The notes beneath the pieces are model-generated. The model was not told where the DNA came from, ran no database searches, and saw only the letters and a program-made list of their open reading frames with translations. A stretch of DNA of 32,477 nt. Origin: Alphaproteobacteria bacterium. GTDB lineage: Bacteria > Pseudomonadota > Alphaproteobacteria > Rhizobiales > Beijerinckiaceae. The stretch lies in the NCBI GenBank assembly GCA_029979185.1, contig JAPOIA010000002.1, forward strand, positions 12,460 to 44,936, given 5' to 3'. A program made the translations under genes and the position numbers. Positions 17,067 through 26,837 of the stretch are shown here, piece after piece (the stretch's first letter is position 1; every line of letters starts with the position of its first letter).

Positions 17067-17205
17067 GGCGTGCGATCGGTCTGCATGCGGGTCATCGGGC
17101 CTGTTCCTTCGCCTCTACCTGCATATATGGCAGAGGCACAGGTATTCCAGATGCGAGGCCGGTGGCCCGAGCATGCCGCGACCGGGGGCCGAATTCCAAT
17201 TGTCC

Positions 17206-17481
17206 CTATCTGTAGTAGGGTTCGACGGTCCCCTTCAGCCGGATGGTCAGGGGATTGCCGCGGCGGTCCTTGGCCTTTCCGGCCTCGACGCGGACCCAGC
17301 CTTCGCTGATGCAATATTCGACGACGTTGGTTTTCTCCGCGCCATTGAACCGGATACCGATATCGTGGGCGAAAACGTCTTCGTTGAAGAAGGGGCTGTC
17401 AGCTTCCGTGCAAAGGCGATCCGGCAACGGCGGCAGCGGGGCGGATTGTGTTTCTGGCGTATCGTTCATGGCGCGTGGCAT
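17206..17481 (-). CDS. DUF3297 family protein
   Basis: Small cytosolic protein of 91 residues matching the DUF3297 pattern: LPDRLCTEADSPFF, then GIRFNGAEKTNVVEYC, GWVRVEAGKAKDRRGNPLTI and the C-terminal RLKGTVEPYYR. The family is about 80-90 residues and of unknown function. The first ATG (17481) and another four codons on are both possible starts; the Pro-rich N-terminal 20 residues are poorly conserved. It stands alone, divergent from the small unknown membrane-anchored protein. Confidence 0.85.
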   Translation of the reverse strand: MPRAMNDTPETQSAPLPPLPDRLCTEADSPFFNEDVFAHDIGIRFNGAEKTNVVEYCISEGWVRVEAGKAKDRRGNPLTIRLKGTVEPYYR

Positions 17482-17748
17482 TCCGTTTCAGGTGTCGTGT
17501 CTCCCGGCGCCTCGCGCGGGCGATTCTTGGTAGCCTGTGTCTGGTCCCCGTATAGACGCAAAGGCTTGCGCGTTGCAATGCAACGGATGCCATGCTGCAC
17601 CGGTTTCGAAGCGTTTACAGCTTGTTGACCATGCCGCGAGGTTATGTTCACGATTGGCCTGTTTTGGGCGATTTGGTCCGGGAGGATCGATGTTCCGTTA
17701 AGTCCGCGATGCGACGGTGGGTGGTCTTCGAGGTTGCGGGGTATCGCT

Positions 17749-18186
17749 ATGACGAAAATGTTCGGATTTGCTGCGGGCATCGTATTCCTGGTTGTCGGCA
17801 TCGTACAGGGCGTCAATCTGCAGAGGGCCTCCCGAATGGGCGCCAGCAACGAGCCAATCAACATCGAACAAGTGTTGAATGCCCAGGCCGACAAGCTGAA
17901 CAAGAACAAGGGCAAGCGCCGCGGTCACAGCACCTTCGACGGAGCTTACGTTCGGGGCAGCACGCTGGTGCTGGAATATCTGGTCAGCCTCGATCCGCGC
18001 AACGTCAATACGACCAAGGCCGCCGACACATTGCGCGACGGCATGAAAAAGCTCATGTGCAAGGGCCAGATGCTGCGGGCGCTCGATCAGGGTGCGGCCA
18101 TCGAGGTTTCCTACCGCACCAAGCGCAAGCAGCAATTCCTGTTCGAGGTGCGGGTGAACGCCAGTTCGTGCCGAGCAAACGCCTAG
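17749..18186 (+). CDS. Small membrane-anchored or exported protein of unknown function
   Basis: A 145-residue ORF from the ATG at 17749; a longer start at 17644 is possible but its extra 35 residues look non-coding. Visible: an N-terminal hydrophobic helix (about 5-21, MFGFAAGIVFLVVGIVQGVN) acting as signal anchor, a Lys-rich linker, and a soluble domain of alternating strands and helices with two cysteines (LMCKGQ and SSCRANA near the C-terminus) that could pair in the periplasm. I do not recognise the family. The codon use looks like its neighbours. The gene faces the luciferase-like monooxygenase across 88 bp with no strong terminator. Confidence 0.7.
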   Translation: MTKMFGFAAGIVFLVVGIVQGVNLQRASRMGASNEPINIEQVLNAQADKLNKNKGKRRGHSTFDGAYVRGSTLVLEYLVSLDPRNVNTTKAADTLRDGMKKLMCKGQMLRALDQGAAIEVSYRTKRKQQFLFEVRVNASSCRANA

Positions 18187-18274
18187 ATCAATTCAGCAGG
18201 CTGCGGTGGCGGCTCTCACCTTCTTCCAGCGAAGCGGTTTCGGTCTCCCTGGAAGATATGCTTGCCGATAGTCT

Positions 18275-19369
18275 TCACTGCGCCGCTTCGGTAATTGTCT
18301 CGGCCGCCATTGACCCTTCGAATGCCGGCGCCACCTCCTCGGCGAAGCGTTGCATCGTTTCGCGGACATAAGGGTCAGGTGCATTGCCAAAGTTGAAGTA
18401 CAGTATCACTTCGTCGATGCCGATGGCCTCGACCTTCTTCAGGCTGTCGATGATCTGCTGCGGCGAGCCGTAGAGCATGGAATTGTCGTCGAAGTCGCCA
18501 TGCTTTGGATCGTTCAGCGCGGCGCCAATCTGTTTGAAATACTGCATCGATTCCGGCAATTGCCCCTTGCCGCCCTGGCTCATGGTCTTTCGCATCCCGG
18601 CCATGGTGATGTAGTTGATCATCCGTTCCTGAGCCTTGTCGTGGTCGCCAGGCTTGTCGCCGAGGTGGATGAAGTAACTGCACTTGACCTTGCGGACCGG
18701 CTTGTTCTTCTGTTCGCAGATTTCCTTGTAGGCCGCGACGGCGTTGCCGAGATTGCCGAACAGCACAGTCGTGGCGAAGGGCGCCAGCAGAAGGTTCCAG
18801 TCCCATTCGGCGGCAAGGCCCATGGAGAAGCGCGAGAACGAAGCCATGTAGGGGCGGAAGGTTTTCTGGAACATCTTCGGCTGCACGTCGACATTCTCGC
18901 ACTGGTAGAACTTGCCGTGGAACGAGAATTCGCCGGTCTCGTGCCAGCATTTGTGCAGCAACTCCAGCCCTTCGGCGAATTGTTCCGCCGACTGCTGGAA
19001 GTCGACGCCGAACGGCGTGAACTCGTGGCTGTCGTAACCGCGCCCGCAGGCGAAATCGACGCGCCCTCCGGACAATTGGTCGATCGTCGCCCATTCTTCG
19101 GCAACGTATATCGGGTGATGGATCGGCAGCACCACGACCGCGGGCGCAAGGCGGATGCGGGTGGTGGCTGCGGCGATGTTGGCCAGCATGATCGAGGGCA
19201 TGGAAACGCAGCCGCGCCGGTTGAAATGGTGTTCGCCGATCCAGGCGGAGTGGTAGCCAAGCTTTTCCGCCAGAATCGACTGGTCGCGGATTTCGAGGTG
19301 GAACTGTGCCGGAGTGCGCGGATTATCCGGATAGCGATTGTCGCTGAGCGTGAAATATCCGAATTTCAT
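18275..19369 (-). CDS. Luciferase-like (LLM) flavin-dependent monooxygenase
   Basis: FMN-dependent TIM-barrel oxidoreductase of 364 residues. The start at MKFGYF (19369) has GAGGAG upstream; the track's 37 extra residues are intergenic. Seen: WIGEHHFNRRG, the TRIRLAPAVVVLPIHHP strand-turn, and SGGRVDFACGRGYDSHEF, all typical of the bacterial-luciferase/alkanal-monooxygenase-like family. The partner flavin reductase is not encoded nearby. It follows the GH3 glycosidase on the same strand (135-bp gap), so they may or may not be one transcript. Possible chemistry includes aldehyde, ketone or heterocycle oxidation; no substrate can be assigned. Confidence 0.85.
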   Translation of the reverse strand: MKFGYFTLSDNRYPDNPRTPAQFHLEIRDQSILAEKLGYHSAWIGEHHFNRRGCVSMPSIMLANIAAATTRIRLAPAVVVLPIHHPIYVAEEWATIDQLSGGRVDFACGRGYDSHEFTPFGVDFQQSAEQFAEGLELLHKCWHETGEFSFHGKFYQCENVDVQPKMFQKTFRPYMASFSRFSMGLAAEWDWNLLLAPFATTVLFGNLGNAVAAYKEICEQKNKPVRKVKCSYFIHLGDKPGDHDKAQERMINYITMAGMRKTMSQGGKGQLPESMQYFKQIGAALNDPKHGDFDDNSMLYGSPQQIIDSLKKVEAIGIDEVILYFNFGNAPDPYVRETMQRFAEEVAPAFEGSMAAETITEAAQ

Positions 19370-19504
19370 GGGGCGTTTCTCCTCACTGCAATCTGGTTGG
19401 CGCTTGTGCCAGCGCTTCGCGAGCATTCCGGCTGCCTTTGTTGCGATAATTTGCCTGTTCCGGCAGCAGAACGCAAGCAAGCCTGCATCGCGCTTGCCAG
19501 CGCG

Positions 19505-21760
19505 TCAGGCTGCTCCGCTTGCCGACTTGGCTGCGACGGCACGTTCCTCGCTGGCGTCCTTCGCCCAGATGACTGAAGCCGATTGGGTCGATACCGAACT
19601 GGCGCCGATGTGAACGATGAATTCGCCCGATTCCCAGATTTCGGCGCCAGAAAGATCGTAGAACTTCAGGTCCCCGACCGTGATCGTGAAGCCGACCTGC
19701 TGCGACTGGCCGGGCGCGAGCTCGATCTTTTCGAAACCGCGAAGCACTTTCACCGGCCGCGTCATGCTGGCCACGGGATCGGTTAAGTAGAGCTGGACGA
19801 TCTCCTTGCCGGTCTTCGCGCCGGTATTGGTCACGGTGGCGCGCGCATGCAAAACGTCGCGTTCGCCGTTGAGCGAGGTCTTGTCCAGTTCCACCGGTCC
19901 ATACTCAAAGGATGTGTAGCTCAGGCCGTGTCCGAAAGGATATTGCGGCGTGTTCGGCACATCGATGTAGCAGGACTTGAACTTCTCGAATTCGAGGCCC
20001 GGCGAGAGCGGACGGCCGGTGCGGCGATGGTTGTAGTATATAGGCACCTGTCCGACATGGCGGGGGAAGGTCATGGTCAGCTTGCCGGAAGGATTGGCGC
20101 CCCCGAACAGAACATCTGCGACGCCATTGCCTGCCTCGGTTCCGGCGAACCACATATGCAGGATCGCGTCGGCGTTTTCGTGTTCCCAGGCCAGGGTCAG
20201 CGGACGTCCGCTGATCGTCACCAGCACCAGCGGTTTGCCGGTTTTCCGCAAGGCCTGCAGCAGGTCGCGTTGTTCCTCGGGGATACCGATATCGGCACGG
20301 CTCGCGCATTCGCCGGACATTTCCTGTGCTTCGCCGACAACGGCGACGACGACGTCCGCATCTTTCGCGATGCGCAAGGCTTCGTCGATCATGTCTACGG
20401 CTGGACGCGGATCGTTTACGACGCGTTCGATCCGGTAGTTCACCGCCGCAATCACGCGCGGATCGTCGGTGATGTTGGAGCCGCGCGCATACGCTATGCG
20501 GGCATCGGGACCGGCCACATTGCGCATGCCCTGGCGGATGGAAATGCAATCGTCTGAATCGGCGGCGATGCTCCAGTTGCCGGGCATGTTCAGAGTATCG
20601 TCGGCGAGCGGGCCGACCAGCGCAATTTTCGCGCTTCTGTCGAGCGGCAGGATATTGCCGTCGTTCTTCAGCAGCACGCAGGATTCGGCGATGGTTTCGC
20701 GTGCGAAGGCGCGATGTTCCGGCGTCAGGATGCGCGATTTGGCACGTTCATCGCTGAAATAGAGATAGGGATCGTCGAACAGGCCCAGCTTTTCCTTTGC
20801 AAGGAGAATACGGCGGCAAGCCATGTCGATCTGCGTTTCGGATATGTGCCCGGCATCGAGAGACTGTTGCAGCGTTTCGAGAAATCCTTCCCCGACCATG
20901 TCCATGTCGACTCCGGCATTCAGGGCGACCGCCGAGACATCGTGCAGGTCGCCCATGCCATGCTCGACCATTTCGTTGATCGCCGTGTAGTCCGTAACGA
21001 CCAGTCCGTCGAAGCTCCAGCGCTTGCGCAGGAGGTCGTTCAGAATTTCCGGATGCGCCGTGGCAGGCACGCCGTTGATATCGTTGAAGGCGGTCATGAC
21101 GGACCCGGCGCCGGCGTCCAGCGCCGCCTTGTAGGGCGGCAGATAGTCCTCCAACATGCGCACCGGGCTCATGTCGACGCTGTTGTATTCGCGCCCGGCC
21201 TCGACCGCGCCATAGAGGCCCAGATGCTTTACGCAGGCCATCATGGTATCGTTGCGCTTCAGATCGTCTCCCTGCAGGCCCTCGACCATGGCTCTGGCCA
21301 CCTGCGAGCCCAGGTAGGTGTCTTCGCCAGCGCCTTCCGACACGCGGCCCCAGCGCGGATCGCGCGCAATATCCACCATCGGCGAGAAGGCCCAGTTCAC
21401 GCCTTCGGCCGTTGCCTCGATGGCGGCAATCCTTGCCGTCTTGCGGATCAGTTCGAGGTTCCAGCTGCAGGAAAGCGCCAGCGGAATCGGAAAGATCGTC
21501 TTGTGGCCGTGGATGACGTCGAGGCCGAACAGCAGCGGTATGCCGAGGCGTGTCTGTTCGACAGCGATCGTCTGCATGGCCCGCGCTTCGGCCGGGTCGT
21601 GGGTGCCGAACAGGCCGCCGGCCTGGGCCGCGGCGATTTTCTTCGCGACGCCGACGGATCTGACCGTGCCGGTATCGACCTTGCCATAGCTGACGAGGTT
21701 CAGCTGGCCGATCTTTTCCTCGAGCGTCATCTGCAGCAGCAGGCGGTCAACGAAAGACAT
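19505..21760 (-). CDS. Glycoside hydrolase family 3 (beta-glucosidase-like)
   Basis: Retaining exo-glycosidase of 751 residues from the ATG at 21760 (MSFVDRLLL); the track start adds 21 residues with no better ribosome binding site. Domain order: GH3 N-terminal TIM barrel (about 10-310) with substrate-binding KH at 179-180 and nucleophile D257 in [10 protein letters not shown], the GH3 C-terminal alpha/beta domain (about 380-590), and a fibronectin-III-like domain (about 660-735) ending near HIGASS. It has no signal peptide, unlike the periplasmic BglX-type enzymes it resembles, so it may be cytoplasmic and act on imported oligosaccharides or glycosides. It is divergent from the meta-cleavage operon across 232 bp. 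Confidence 0.9.
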   Translation of the reverse strand: MSFVDRLLLQMTLEEKIGQLNLVSYGKVDTGTVRSVGVAKKIAAAQAGGLFGTHDPAEARAMQTIAVEQTRLGIPLLFGLDVIHGHKTIFPIPLALSCSWNLELIRKTARIAAIEATAEGVNWAFSPMVDIARDPRWGRVSEGAGEDTYLGSQVARAMVEGLQGDDLKRNDTMMACVKHLGLYGAVEAGREYNSVDMSPVRMLEDYLPPYKAALDAGAGSVMTAFNDINGVPATAHPEILNDLLRKRWSFDGLVVTDYTAINEMVEHGMGDLHDVSAVALNAGVDMDMVGEGFLETLQQSLDAGHISETQIDMACRRILLAKEKLGLFDDPYLYFSDERAKSRILTPEHRAFARETIAESCVLLKNDGNILPLDRSAKIALVGPLADDTLNMPGNWSIAADSDDCISIRQGMRNVAGPDARIAYARGSNITDDPRVIAAVNYRIERVVNDPRPAVDMIDEALRIAKDADVVVAVVGEAQEMSGECASRADIGIPEEQRDLLQALRKTGKPLVLVTISGRPLTLAWEHENADAILHMWFAGTEAGNGVADVLFGGANPSGKLTMTFPRHVGQVPIYYNHRRTGRPLSPGLEFEKFKSCYIDVPNTPQYPFGHGLSYTSFEYGPVELDKTSLNGERDVLHARATVTNTGAKTGKEIVQLYLTDPVASMTRPVKVLRGFEKIELAPGQSQQVGFTITVGDLKFYDLSGAEIWESGEFIVHIGASSVSTQSASVIWAKDASEERAVAAKSASGAA

Positions 21761-21992
21761 GGGAATCAAACATCCGGTAGATGACGGGCAGGAGCATTTA
21801 CCGCGTTTCCGGGAGAATCCCAATGCGATTTGGATCGGGGCGCCACTTGTTCACAAGCGGTCGGGGATACTGGCCGGTGCTGCCGAAATATTGTGCTGCG
21901 ATTGCCCGCTATGCGTTTCATGCCTTAAGATGTTACACGGATTGCGATGGCAACAGAGACCCGGCGGAGACCGGGCTGCGCTTGGAGCGTTC
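21761..21992. promoter_or_regulatory. Divergent promoter region between GH3 gene and meta-cleavage operon
   Basis: 232-bp non-coding gap serving both directions. It contains the imperfect palindrome CTTGT-TC-ACAAG at 21846-21857, a possible regulator site, and a short repeat GACCCGGCGGAGACCGGG just before the hydratase ribosome binding site (GGAG). No regulator gene lies next to it. Confidence 0.45.
21846..21857. promoter_or_regulatory. Short palindrome CTTGTTCACAAG, possible operator
   Basis: Two 5-bp arms (CTTGT and ACAAG) with a 2-bp spacer, lying near the middle of the GH3/hydratase divergent gap. It resembles the TTGT-ACAA type sites of some GntR-family regulators, but short palindromes like this also occur by chance. 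Confidence 0.3.
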
Positions 21993-22823
21993 ATGACAAG
22001 TGGGAATTTGTCCGGCAATGGCGCCGGTTCGACGATCGACCAGTCGGTAATTGAAGATCTTGCTGCCCGGCTCCGGCAGGCGGAAGCCACGGGCGTGGCC
22101 ATCGCACCGATCCGCGATGGCCTTGCGGGCGGCGGCGTGCAGGCCGCCTATGCTGTCCAGTCCGCGAACACGGCCTGGCATGTCGCCAACGGCCGGCGGA
22201 TCGTCGGGCGCAAGATCGGTCTGACCGCCAAGGCCGTGCAGGCCCAGCTCGGCGTCGATTCACCGGACTTCGGCATGCTGTTTGCTGATATGGAAGTGGC
22301 CGACGGCGAGGAGATCGCGCAGTCCCGGCTGATGCAACCGCGGGTCGAGGCTGAAATCAGTCTCGTTCTGGGCCGCGACCTGACCCAGGAGCAGCTTGGC
22401 ATCACCGAGGTCATGTCGGCGATAGAATACGCACTGCCATCCATCGAGATCGTCGGCAGCCGTATCGAGAACTGGAATATCCGCCTGCTCGATACGGTTG
22501 CGGACAATGCATCGTCCGGGCTTTTCGTGCTGGGCGGACGGCCGGTGAAGATCGACGCATTCGACTGGCGGCTGTGCGGCATGGTCATGGAGCGGCGTGG
22601 CGAGCAGATTTCGCTCGGCGCCGGGGCGGCGTGTCTCGGCAATCCGCTGAATGCGGCGCTCTGGCTGGCGCGCACCATGGTGGAGGCGGGCGCTCCGCTC
22701 AGGGCCGGGGATATCATCATGACAGGGGCGCTGGGGCCGATGGCGATCGCAGCGCCCGGGGACGTTATCGAGGCGCGGATCAACGGTTTGGGGTCCGTCC
22801 GCGCCGTTTTTGGAAACGAATAA
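21993..22823 (+). CDS. 2-oxopent-4-enoate hydratase (2-keto-4-pentenoate hydratase)
   Basis: Fumarylacetoacetase-fold enzyme of 276 residues that adds water to 2-oxopent-4-enoate to give 4-hydroxy-2-oxovalerate (DmpE/MhpD/XylJ type). The start at 21993 is chosen for its GGAG site; the track's first 78 residues are in the intergenic region. Seen: [31 protein letters not shown] with the acidic metal ligands, [15 protein letters not shown], and [16 protein letters not shown]. It is the first gene of a four-gene lower meta-cleavage operon, 18 bp before its homologue and usual partner, 4-oxalocrotonate decarboxylase. Confidence 0.9.
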   Translation: MTSGNLSGNGAGSTIDQSVIEDLAARLRQAEATGVAIAPIRDGLAGGGVQAAYAVQSANTAWHVANGRRIVGRKIGLTAKAVQAQLGVDSPDFGMLFADMEVADGEEIAQSRLMQPRVEAEISLVLGRDLTQEQLGITEVMSAIEYALPSIEIVGSRIENWNIRLLDTVADNASSGLFVLGGRPVKIDAFDWRLCGMVMERRGEQISLGAGAACLGNPLNAALWLARTMVEAGAPLRAGDIIMTGALGPMAIAAPGDVIEARINGLGSVRAVFGNE

Positions 22824-22841
22824 GTACAAGGGGTAGATGAC

Positions 22842-23762
22842 ATGGCAGCACCCAAAGTTGCAGCACGCAAGCCGGCAGCCGCAAAAAAGACGGCAGCAAA
22901 AAGACCGGCTCGCCGCGCCGCAACGAAGCCAATGACAAAGCCGGCACAAGGCGCAAAGAAGAAAGCCGCCAAACCGGTAGGCCAATCGAGGATCAAGACA
23001 AATATCAAGGCGCTGGCTCGCAATCTCGACAAGGCCGCCCAGGAGGCAAGGCCGATCGAGCAGATTTCCGCCACTACGCCGATCAGCCTCGATCAGGCCT
23101 ACCAGATCCAGAAGGAGGCGATTGCCCTGCGGATGTTACGCCGCGAGCAGCGCGCCGGCATCAAGATGGGCTTCACCAGCCGCGCCAAGATCGCGCAGAT
23201 GGGCATTGGCGATCTGATCTGGGGCCGCCTGACGGATGGCATGATCATCGAGGAAGGCGCGCCAATCGATTTCTCTACCTATATCCATCCGCGCGTCGAA
23301 CCGGAGATTGCATTCCTGCTGAAACGCCCGCTCTCGGGCCGCATCACGCCGATGCAGGCGATGGAAGCGGTGGAAGCCATTGCGCCGGCGCTGGAAATCA
23401 TCGACTCGCGCTACAGCAACTTCAAGTTTTCGCTTGAGGATGTTGTGGCCGACAACGCCTCGTCGTCCGGTTTCGTTACCGGGCCCTGGCAGATTCCGGA
23501 TTTCGATTTCGGCAATCTGGGGCTGGTGCTGTCGTTCAACGGCAAGCCGGTGCAGATCGGTTCGACGGCTGCAATCATGGGCCATCCGTTGCGCTCGCTG
23601 ATTGCCGCTGCGCGTTTTGCCGGCGAGGCGGGCGAGCCGCTGATGCCGGGCTGGATCGTCATGGCGGGCGGGGCGACAGCTGCCGAGCCGCTTGTTGCGG
23701 GCCAGTATGTCGAACTCGAAATGGAAAACATGGGCCGCGTCGCTTTCGGCGTATCTAGCTGA
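22842..23762 (+). CDS. 4-oxalocrotonate decarboxylase with Lys/Ala-rich N-terminal tail
   Basis: Decarboxylates 4-oxalocrotonate to 2-oxopent-4-enoate, usually in a complex with the hydratase (DmpH/XylI type). Seen: [31 protein letters not shown] (metal site), [16 protein letters not shown] and [16 protein letters not shown], a hallmark stretch of this group. The enzyme core starts near residue 50. Before it lies a strongly basic low-complexity tail ([16 protein letters not shown] onward) containing many KKA, KPA and AAKR units. That is unlike the usual family N-terminus of about 260-residue proteins and reminiscent of histone-H1-like tails. A start further in is conceivable, but the 18-bp gap to the hydratase favours this ATG. 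Confidence 0.88.
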   Translation: MAAPKVAARKPAAAKKTAAKRPARRAATKPMTKPAQGAKKKAAKPVGQSRIKTNIKALARNLDKAAQEARPIEQISATTPISLDQAYQIQKEAIALRMLRREQRAGIKMGFTSRAKIAQMGIGDLIWGRLTDGMIIEEGAPIDFSTYIHPRVEPEIAFLLKRPLSGRITPMQAMEAVEAIAPALEIIDSRYSNFKFSLEDVVADNASSSGFVTGPWQIPDFDFGNLGLVLSFNGKPVQIGSTAAIMGHPLRSLIAAARFAGEAGEPLMPGWIVMAGGATAAEPLVAGQYVELEMENMGRVAFGVSS

Positions 23763-23823
23763 CGGGCATGTCGTTGGCAGCAGATCGCAAGCGACAGAAA
23801 GTAAATTACGGATCGCAAGACAG

Positions 23824-24765
23824 ATGGCAAAAGTGAAATGCGCGATTATCGGATCGGGCAATATCGGCACCGACCTGATGATCAAGATCATGCGCACGGC
23901 GAAGAACCTCGAAATGGCCGCCATGGTCGGCATCGATCCGCAATCCGATGGCCTCGCACGCGCGGCACGGCTGGGCATTCCCACGACCCATGACGGCGTA
24001 GAGGGCCTCAAGTCCATGCCGGGCTATGGCGACATCGGGATCGTGTTCGATGCGACTTCCGCCCGTGCGCATGTTGCCAATGACGCGGCGCTGCGCGGAG
24101 ACGGCAAGAAGATTATCGACATGACGCCGGCCGCCATCGGTCCGTTCAACGTTCCTGTGGTCAATCTCGACGACAATATCGATGCGCCGAATGTGAACAT
24201 GGTGACCTGCGGCGGGCAGGCGACGATCCCCATCGTGCATGCGATCAAGCAGGCTTCCGGACGGGTCATCTATGGCGAGATCGTTGCATCCATCGCTTCG
24301 AAGTCCGCCGGGCCGGGCACGCGCGCCAATATCGACGAATTTACCGAGACAACCTCCAAAGGCATCGAGACGGTGGGCGGCGCTGAAAAGGGCAAGGCGA
24401 TCATCGTGCTCAACCCGGCCGAGCCGCCGCTGATGATGCGCAACACGGTCTTCACGCTCTCGCAGGGCGGTAACCGCGAGGCCATCGAAAAGTCCATCGA
24501 GGAGATGGCGGCGCGGGTGAAGAGTTATGTGCCCGGCTATCGGCTCAAGCAAAAAGTGCAGTTCGAAAGTATCGGCGACAATGCGCCGGTCAATATCCCC
24601 GGTATCGGCCCGTGCTCGGGTCTCAAGACGACAGTCTTCATCGAGGTGGAAGGCGCGGCGCATTACCTGCCTGCCTATGCCGGCAATCTCGACATCATGA
24701 CGTCTGCCGCGCTGGCCACGGCCGATCTGTGGGCGGAAAAGGTTCAGGCACGGGAGCTGGTGTAA
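23824..24765 (+). CDS. Acetaldehyde dehydrogenase (acylating)
   Basis: Converts acetaldehyde plus CoA and NAD+ to acetyl-CoA, in a channelling complex with 4-hydroxy-2-oxovalerate aldolase (DmpF/MhpF type). The start at 23824 ([19 protein letters not shown]) gives 313 residues, the family length; the track's 44 extra residues overlap the previous gene. Seen: Rossmann motif GSGNIG (10-15) and catalytic C129 in [10 protein letters not shown], then [17 protein letters not shown]. The last base of its stop codon is shared with the start of the aldolase gene (TAATG), a typical arrangement for these obligate partners. Confidence 0.95.
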   Translation: MAKVKCAIIGSGNIGTDLMIKIMRTAKNLEMAAMVGIDPQSDGLARAARLGIPTTHDGVEGLKSMPGYGDIGIVFDATSARAHVANDAALRGDGKKIIDMTPAAIGPFNVPVVNLDDNIDAPNVNMVTCGGQATIPIVHAIKQASGRVIYGEIVASIASKSAGPGTRANIDEFTETTSKGIETVGGAEKGKAIIVLNPAEPPLMMRNTVFTLSQGGNREAIEKSIEEMAARVKSYVPGYRLKQKVQFESIGDNAPVNIPGIGPCSGLKTTVFIEVEGAAHYLPAYAGNLDIMTSAALATADLWAEKVQARELV

Positions 24766-25793
24766 TGGCGCGGCGCGATCCGAACAAACTCTATGTGCAG
24801 GATGTAACCTTGCGTGACGGCATGCACGCGATCCGCCATCAATATGGCATGGAGCCGGTGCGGGCGATCGCGCGGGCGCTGGATGCGGCAAAGGTGGATG
24901 CTGTCGAGATCTGCCATGGCGACGGCATACGCGGCTCGTCGTTCAATTACGGTTTTGGCCAGCATTCTGACAATGACTGGGTGGCTGCCGTAGCGGAAGA
25001 ACTGAAGCACGCCGTGGTGACCGTATTGCTGATTCCGGGCATCGGCACCGTTCACGATCTGAAGGAAGCCTATGCGCAGGGCGCACGTTCTGTGCGCATC
25101 GCGACCCATTGCACGGAAGCGGACGTGTCCGCCCAGCACATGGAAGCGGCGCGCAATCTCGGCATGGATACGGTCGGCTTCCTGATGATGGCGCATATGA
25201 CGCCGGTCGATAATCTGGTCGCGCAGGCGAAGATCATGGAAGCTGCGGGCGCCGAATGCGTCTACATCACCGATTCCGCCGGAGCGCTGCTGCCTGGGCA
25301 ATATGCCGAGCGGGTGAAAGCCTTCCGCGATGCGCTGAAGCCGGAAACTGAGATTGGCGTGCATACCCATCACAACCTGACGATGGGCGTAGCCAATGCG
25401 GTGGCCGGCATTGAGCAGGGCGCGGTGCGGGTTGATGCCTCGCTCGCCGGGATGGGCGCGGGGGCCGGCAATGCGCCGCTCGAGGCGCTGGTCGCCGTAC
25501 TCGACCGCATGGGTATTGAGACGGGCTGCGATCTCAACCTGCTGATGGACGCTGCCGACGATCTGGTGCGTCCGCTGCAGGATCGGCCGGTGCGGGTGGA
25601 CCGGGAAAGCCTGTCGCTCGGCTATGCCGGGGTCTATTCCAGCTTTCTGCGCCATGCGGAGAATGCCACGAAGCTTTATGGCGTCGATACGCGCTCGCTG
25701 CTGAATGAACTGGGCCGGCGCCGCATGGTTGGCGGGCAGGAAGACATGATCGTCGATGTCGCGCTGGATTTGCTGAAGCAGGATACGAAATAG
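24765..25793 (+). CDS. 4-hydroxy-2-oxovalerate aldolase
   Basis: Class II, divalent-metal aldolase splitting 4-hydroxy-2-oxovalerate into pyruvate and acetaldehyde (DmpG/MhpE type, 342 residues here). The start at 24765 overlaps the preceding stop; the track's 51 extra residues belong to the previous gene's frame. Seen: [11 protein letters not shown] (R17, D18, H21 catalytic positions), metal-binding HTHHN in [13 protein letters not shown], and the C-terminal communication domain with [14 protein letters not shown]. It ends the operon and is convergent with the PhyH-type gene 18 bp away. Acetaldehyde would pass directly to the acylating dehydrogenase. Confidence 0.95.
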   Translation: MARRDPNKLYVQDVTLRDGMHAIRHQYGMEPVRAIARALDAAKVDAVEICHGDGIRGSSFNYGFGQHSDNDWVAAVAEELKHAVVTVLLIPGIGTVHDLKEAYAQGARSVRIATHCTEADVSAQHMEAARNLGMDTVGFLMMAHMTPVDNLVAQAKIMEAAGAECVYITDSAGALLPGQYAERVKAFRDALKPETEIGVHTHHNLTMGVANAVAGIEQGAVRVDASLAGMGAGAGNAPLEALVAVLDRMGIETGCDLNLLMDAADDLVRPLQDRPVRVDRESLSLGYAGVYSSFLRHAENATKLYGVDTRSLLNELGRRRMVGGQEDMIVDVALDLLKQDTK

Positions 25794-25811
25794 CCGCGCG
25801 GTCCTGGCCAG

Positions 25812-26837
25812 CTAGGGGCCGTCGAATGGCGACTTGATCCCCTTGTCGCGCCAGGGATTGCCCCTGAACCCGCATTTCCCGGCAAGATCGCGAATGCGCC
25901 AGAGCGCCGGGATGCGCCGTTCTGCAAGGCCCGGCAGGCTCAAGATATCGAAACCATTCCAGGGAATGAACGGGTTGCGCCGGTTATAGGCCCATATCTC
26001 GACCCGGATCGTGGGGCGGGCGCTGAAACCGCGGGCATGGAATCCGAAGGTATCGGCCACCACCAGCGTATTGGCGGGCACGGCGAAGGCCTGCGCCGGG
26101 GGCAACCCCATGCTTTCGATCTCGGCAGGGGTTATGCGGAACGAACCGCGCGCCGTATAGCCTCCCGATGTTGCGGCCTGCATGCTTTTTTCATGCTCCC
26201 AGTTCAGCCGCGCGTCGCTCGCCTTGTGCGAACCGGGCACATAAACGAAGGGGCCTTCGTCTTCGGCGACATCGGTGAGAAAAAACCAGGCCTTGACGGT
26301 CGGATGAAAGGTATCGGCGTGCAGCGCTGTCTGCGGGTCGGGCGCGGTATCGCGCACATGCGACAGGATCGTCTGGATATAATAGAGCGGCTCCTGCCCG
26401 GTCGAGGATACATAGCGCATCCTGCCGCGCCAGTCGGGCCGGTTGAGCAGGTCGCGGACGGCCGGCATTCTGGCCAGTGCGTCGGGGTCAAGCGCCATGC
26501 GGCGGGTAATGGTGTCGCCCTGCAGCATTTCCCGCGCCGTGCCGGTGAAATTGCGCACGGAGTTCCGCAGCTGCTCGAATTCTTCGGCTGGCAGAAGATC
26601 ACGCTTGAGAATGAAACCGTCACGCTCGAAGGCGGCGGCGTCCTCCGCGCTCACCAAGTGGCGCAACCGCTTGCGCCTGCTATCGGCGAGGGCGGAGGCC
26701 AGCTTGACGCGAAACCTGTGAAGGCCTTTCTCGTTGAGCGCCGGTGAGCCGATCAGCTTGTTCCGGCTGAAATTCTTCGCGCCTGTCGCGATGGACAGCG
26801 CCCACCAGGGATATTTGAGAATGTCGCCAGGGCACAA
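25812..26837 (-). CDS. Phytanoyl-CoA dioxygenase (PhyH)-family Fe(II)/2-oxoglutarate oxygenase
   Basis: Cupin-fold, non-haem iron dioxygenase of 341 residues. Seen: iron ligands H173 and D175 in ALHADTFHP and H267 in GFHARG, a likely 2-oxoglutarate-binding Arg in RPTIRVEIW, and PFVYVPGSHK (about 196-204), a typical PhyH-family segment. The start is TTG at 26837 with AGGAAAG upstream; I see no ATG between it and residue 104, so the exact N-terminus is uncertain. It is alone on the minus strand and divergent from the TIGR01244 gene. The family hydroxylates diverse small molecules and lipids; no substrate is indicated. Confidence 0.82.
   Translation of the reverse strand: MCPGDILKYPWWALSIATGAKNFSRNKLIGSPALNEKGLHRFRVKLASALADSRRKRLRHLVSAEDAAAFERDGFILKRDLLPAEEFEQLRNSVRNFTGTAREMLQGDTITRRMALDPDALARMPAVRDLLNRPDWRGRMRYVSSTGQEPLYYIQTILSHVRDTAPDPQTALHADTFHPTVKAWFFLTDVAEDEGPFVYVPGSHKASDARLNWEHEKSMQAATSGGYTARGSFRITPAEIESMGLPPAQAFAVPANTLVVADTFGFHARGFSARPTIRVEIWAYNRRNPFIPWNGFDILSLPGLAERRIPALWRIRDLAGKCGFRGNPWRDKGIKSPFDGP

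Noticed and set aside
18215-18265. Hairpin CTTCCAG / CTGGAAG between convergent genes
   Set aside because: A 7-bp stem with a loop of about 20 nt and no U-run is too weak to call a terminator.
15100-19369. Rut-type pyrimidine pathway (luciferase-like enzyme plus isochorismatase-like amidase)
   Set aside because: The two genes are 3 kb apart on opposite strands, the luciferase-like enzyme lacks RutA-like stretches that I remember, and RutC/RutF-type genes are absent.
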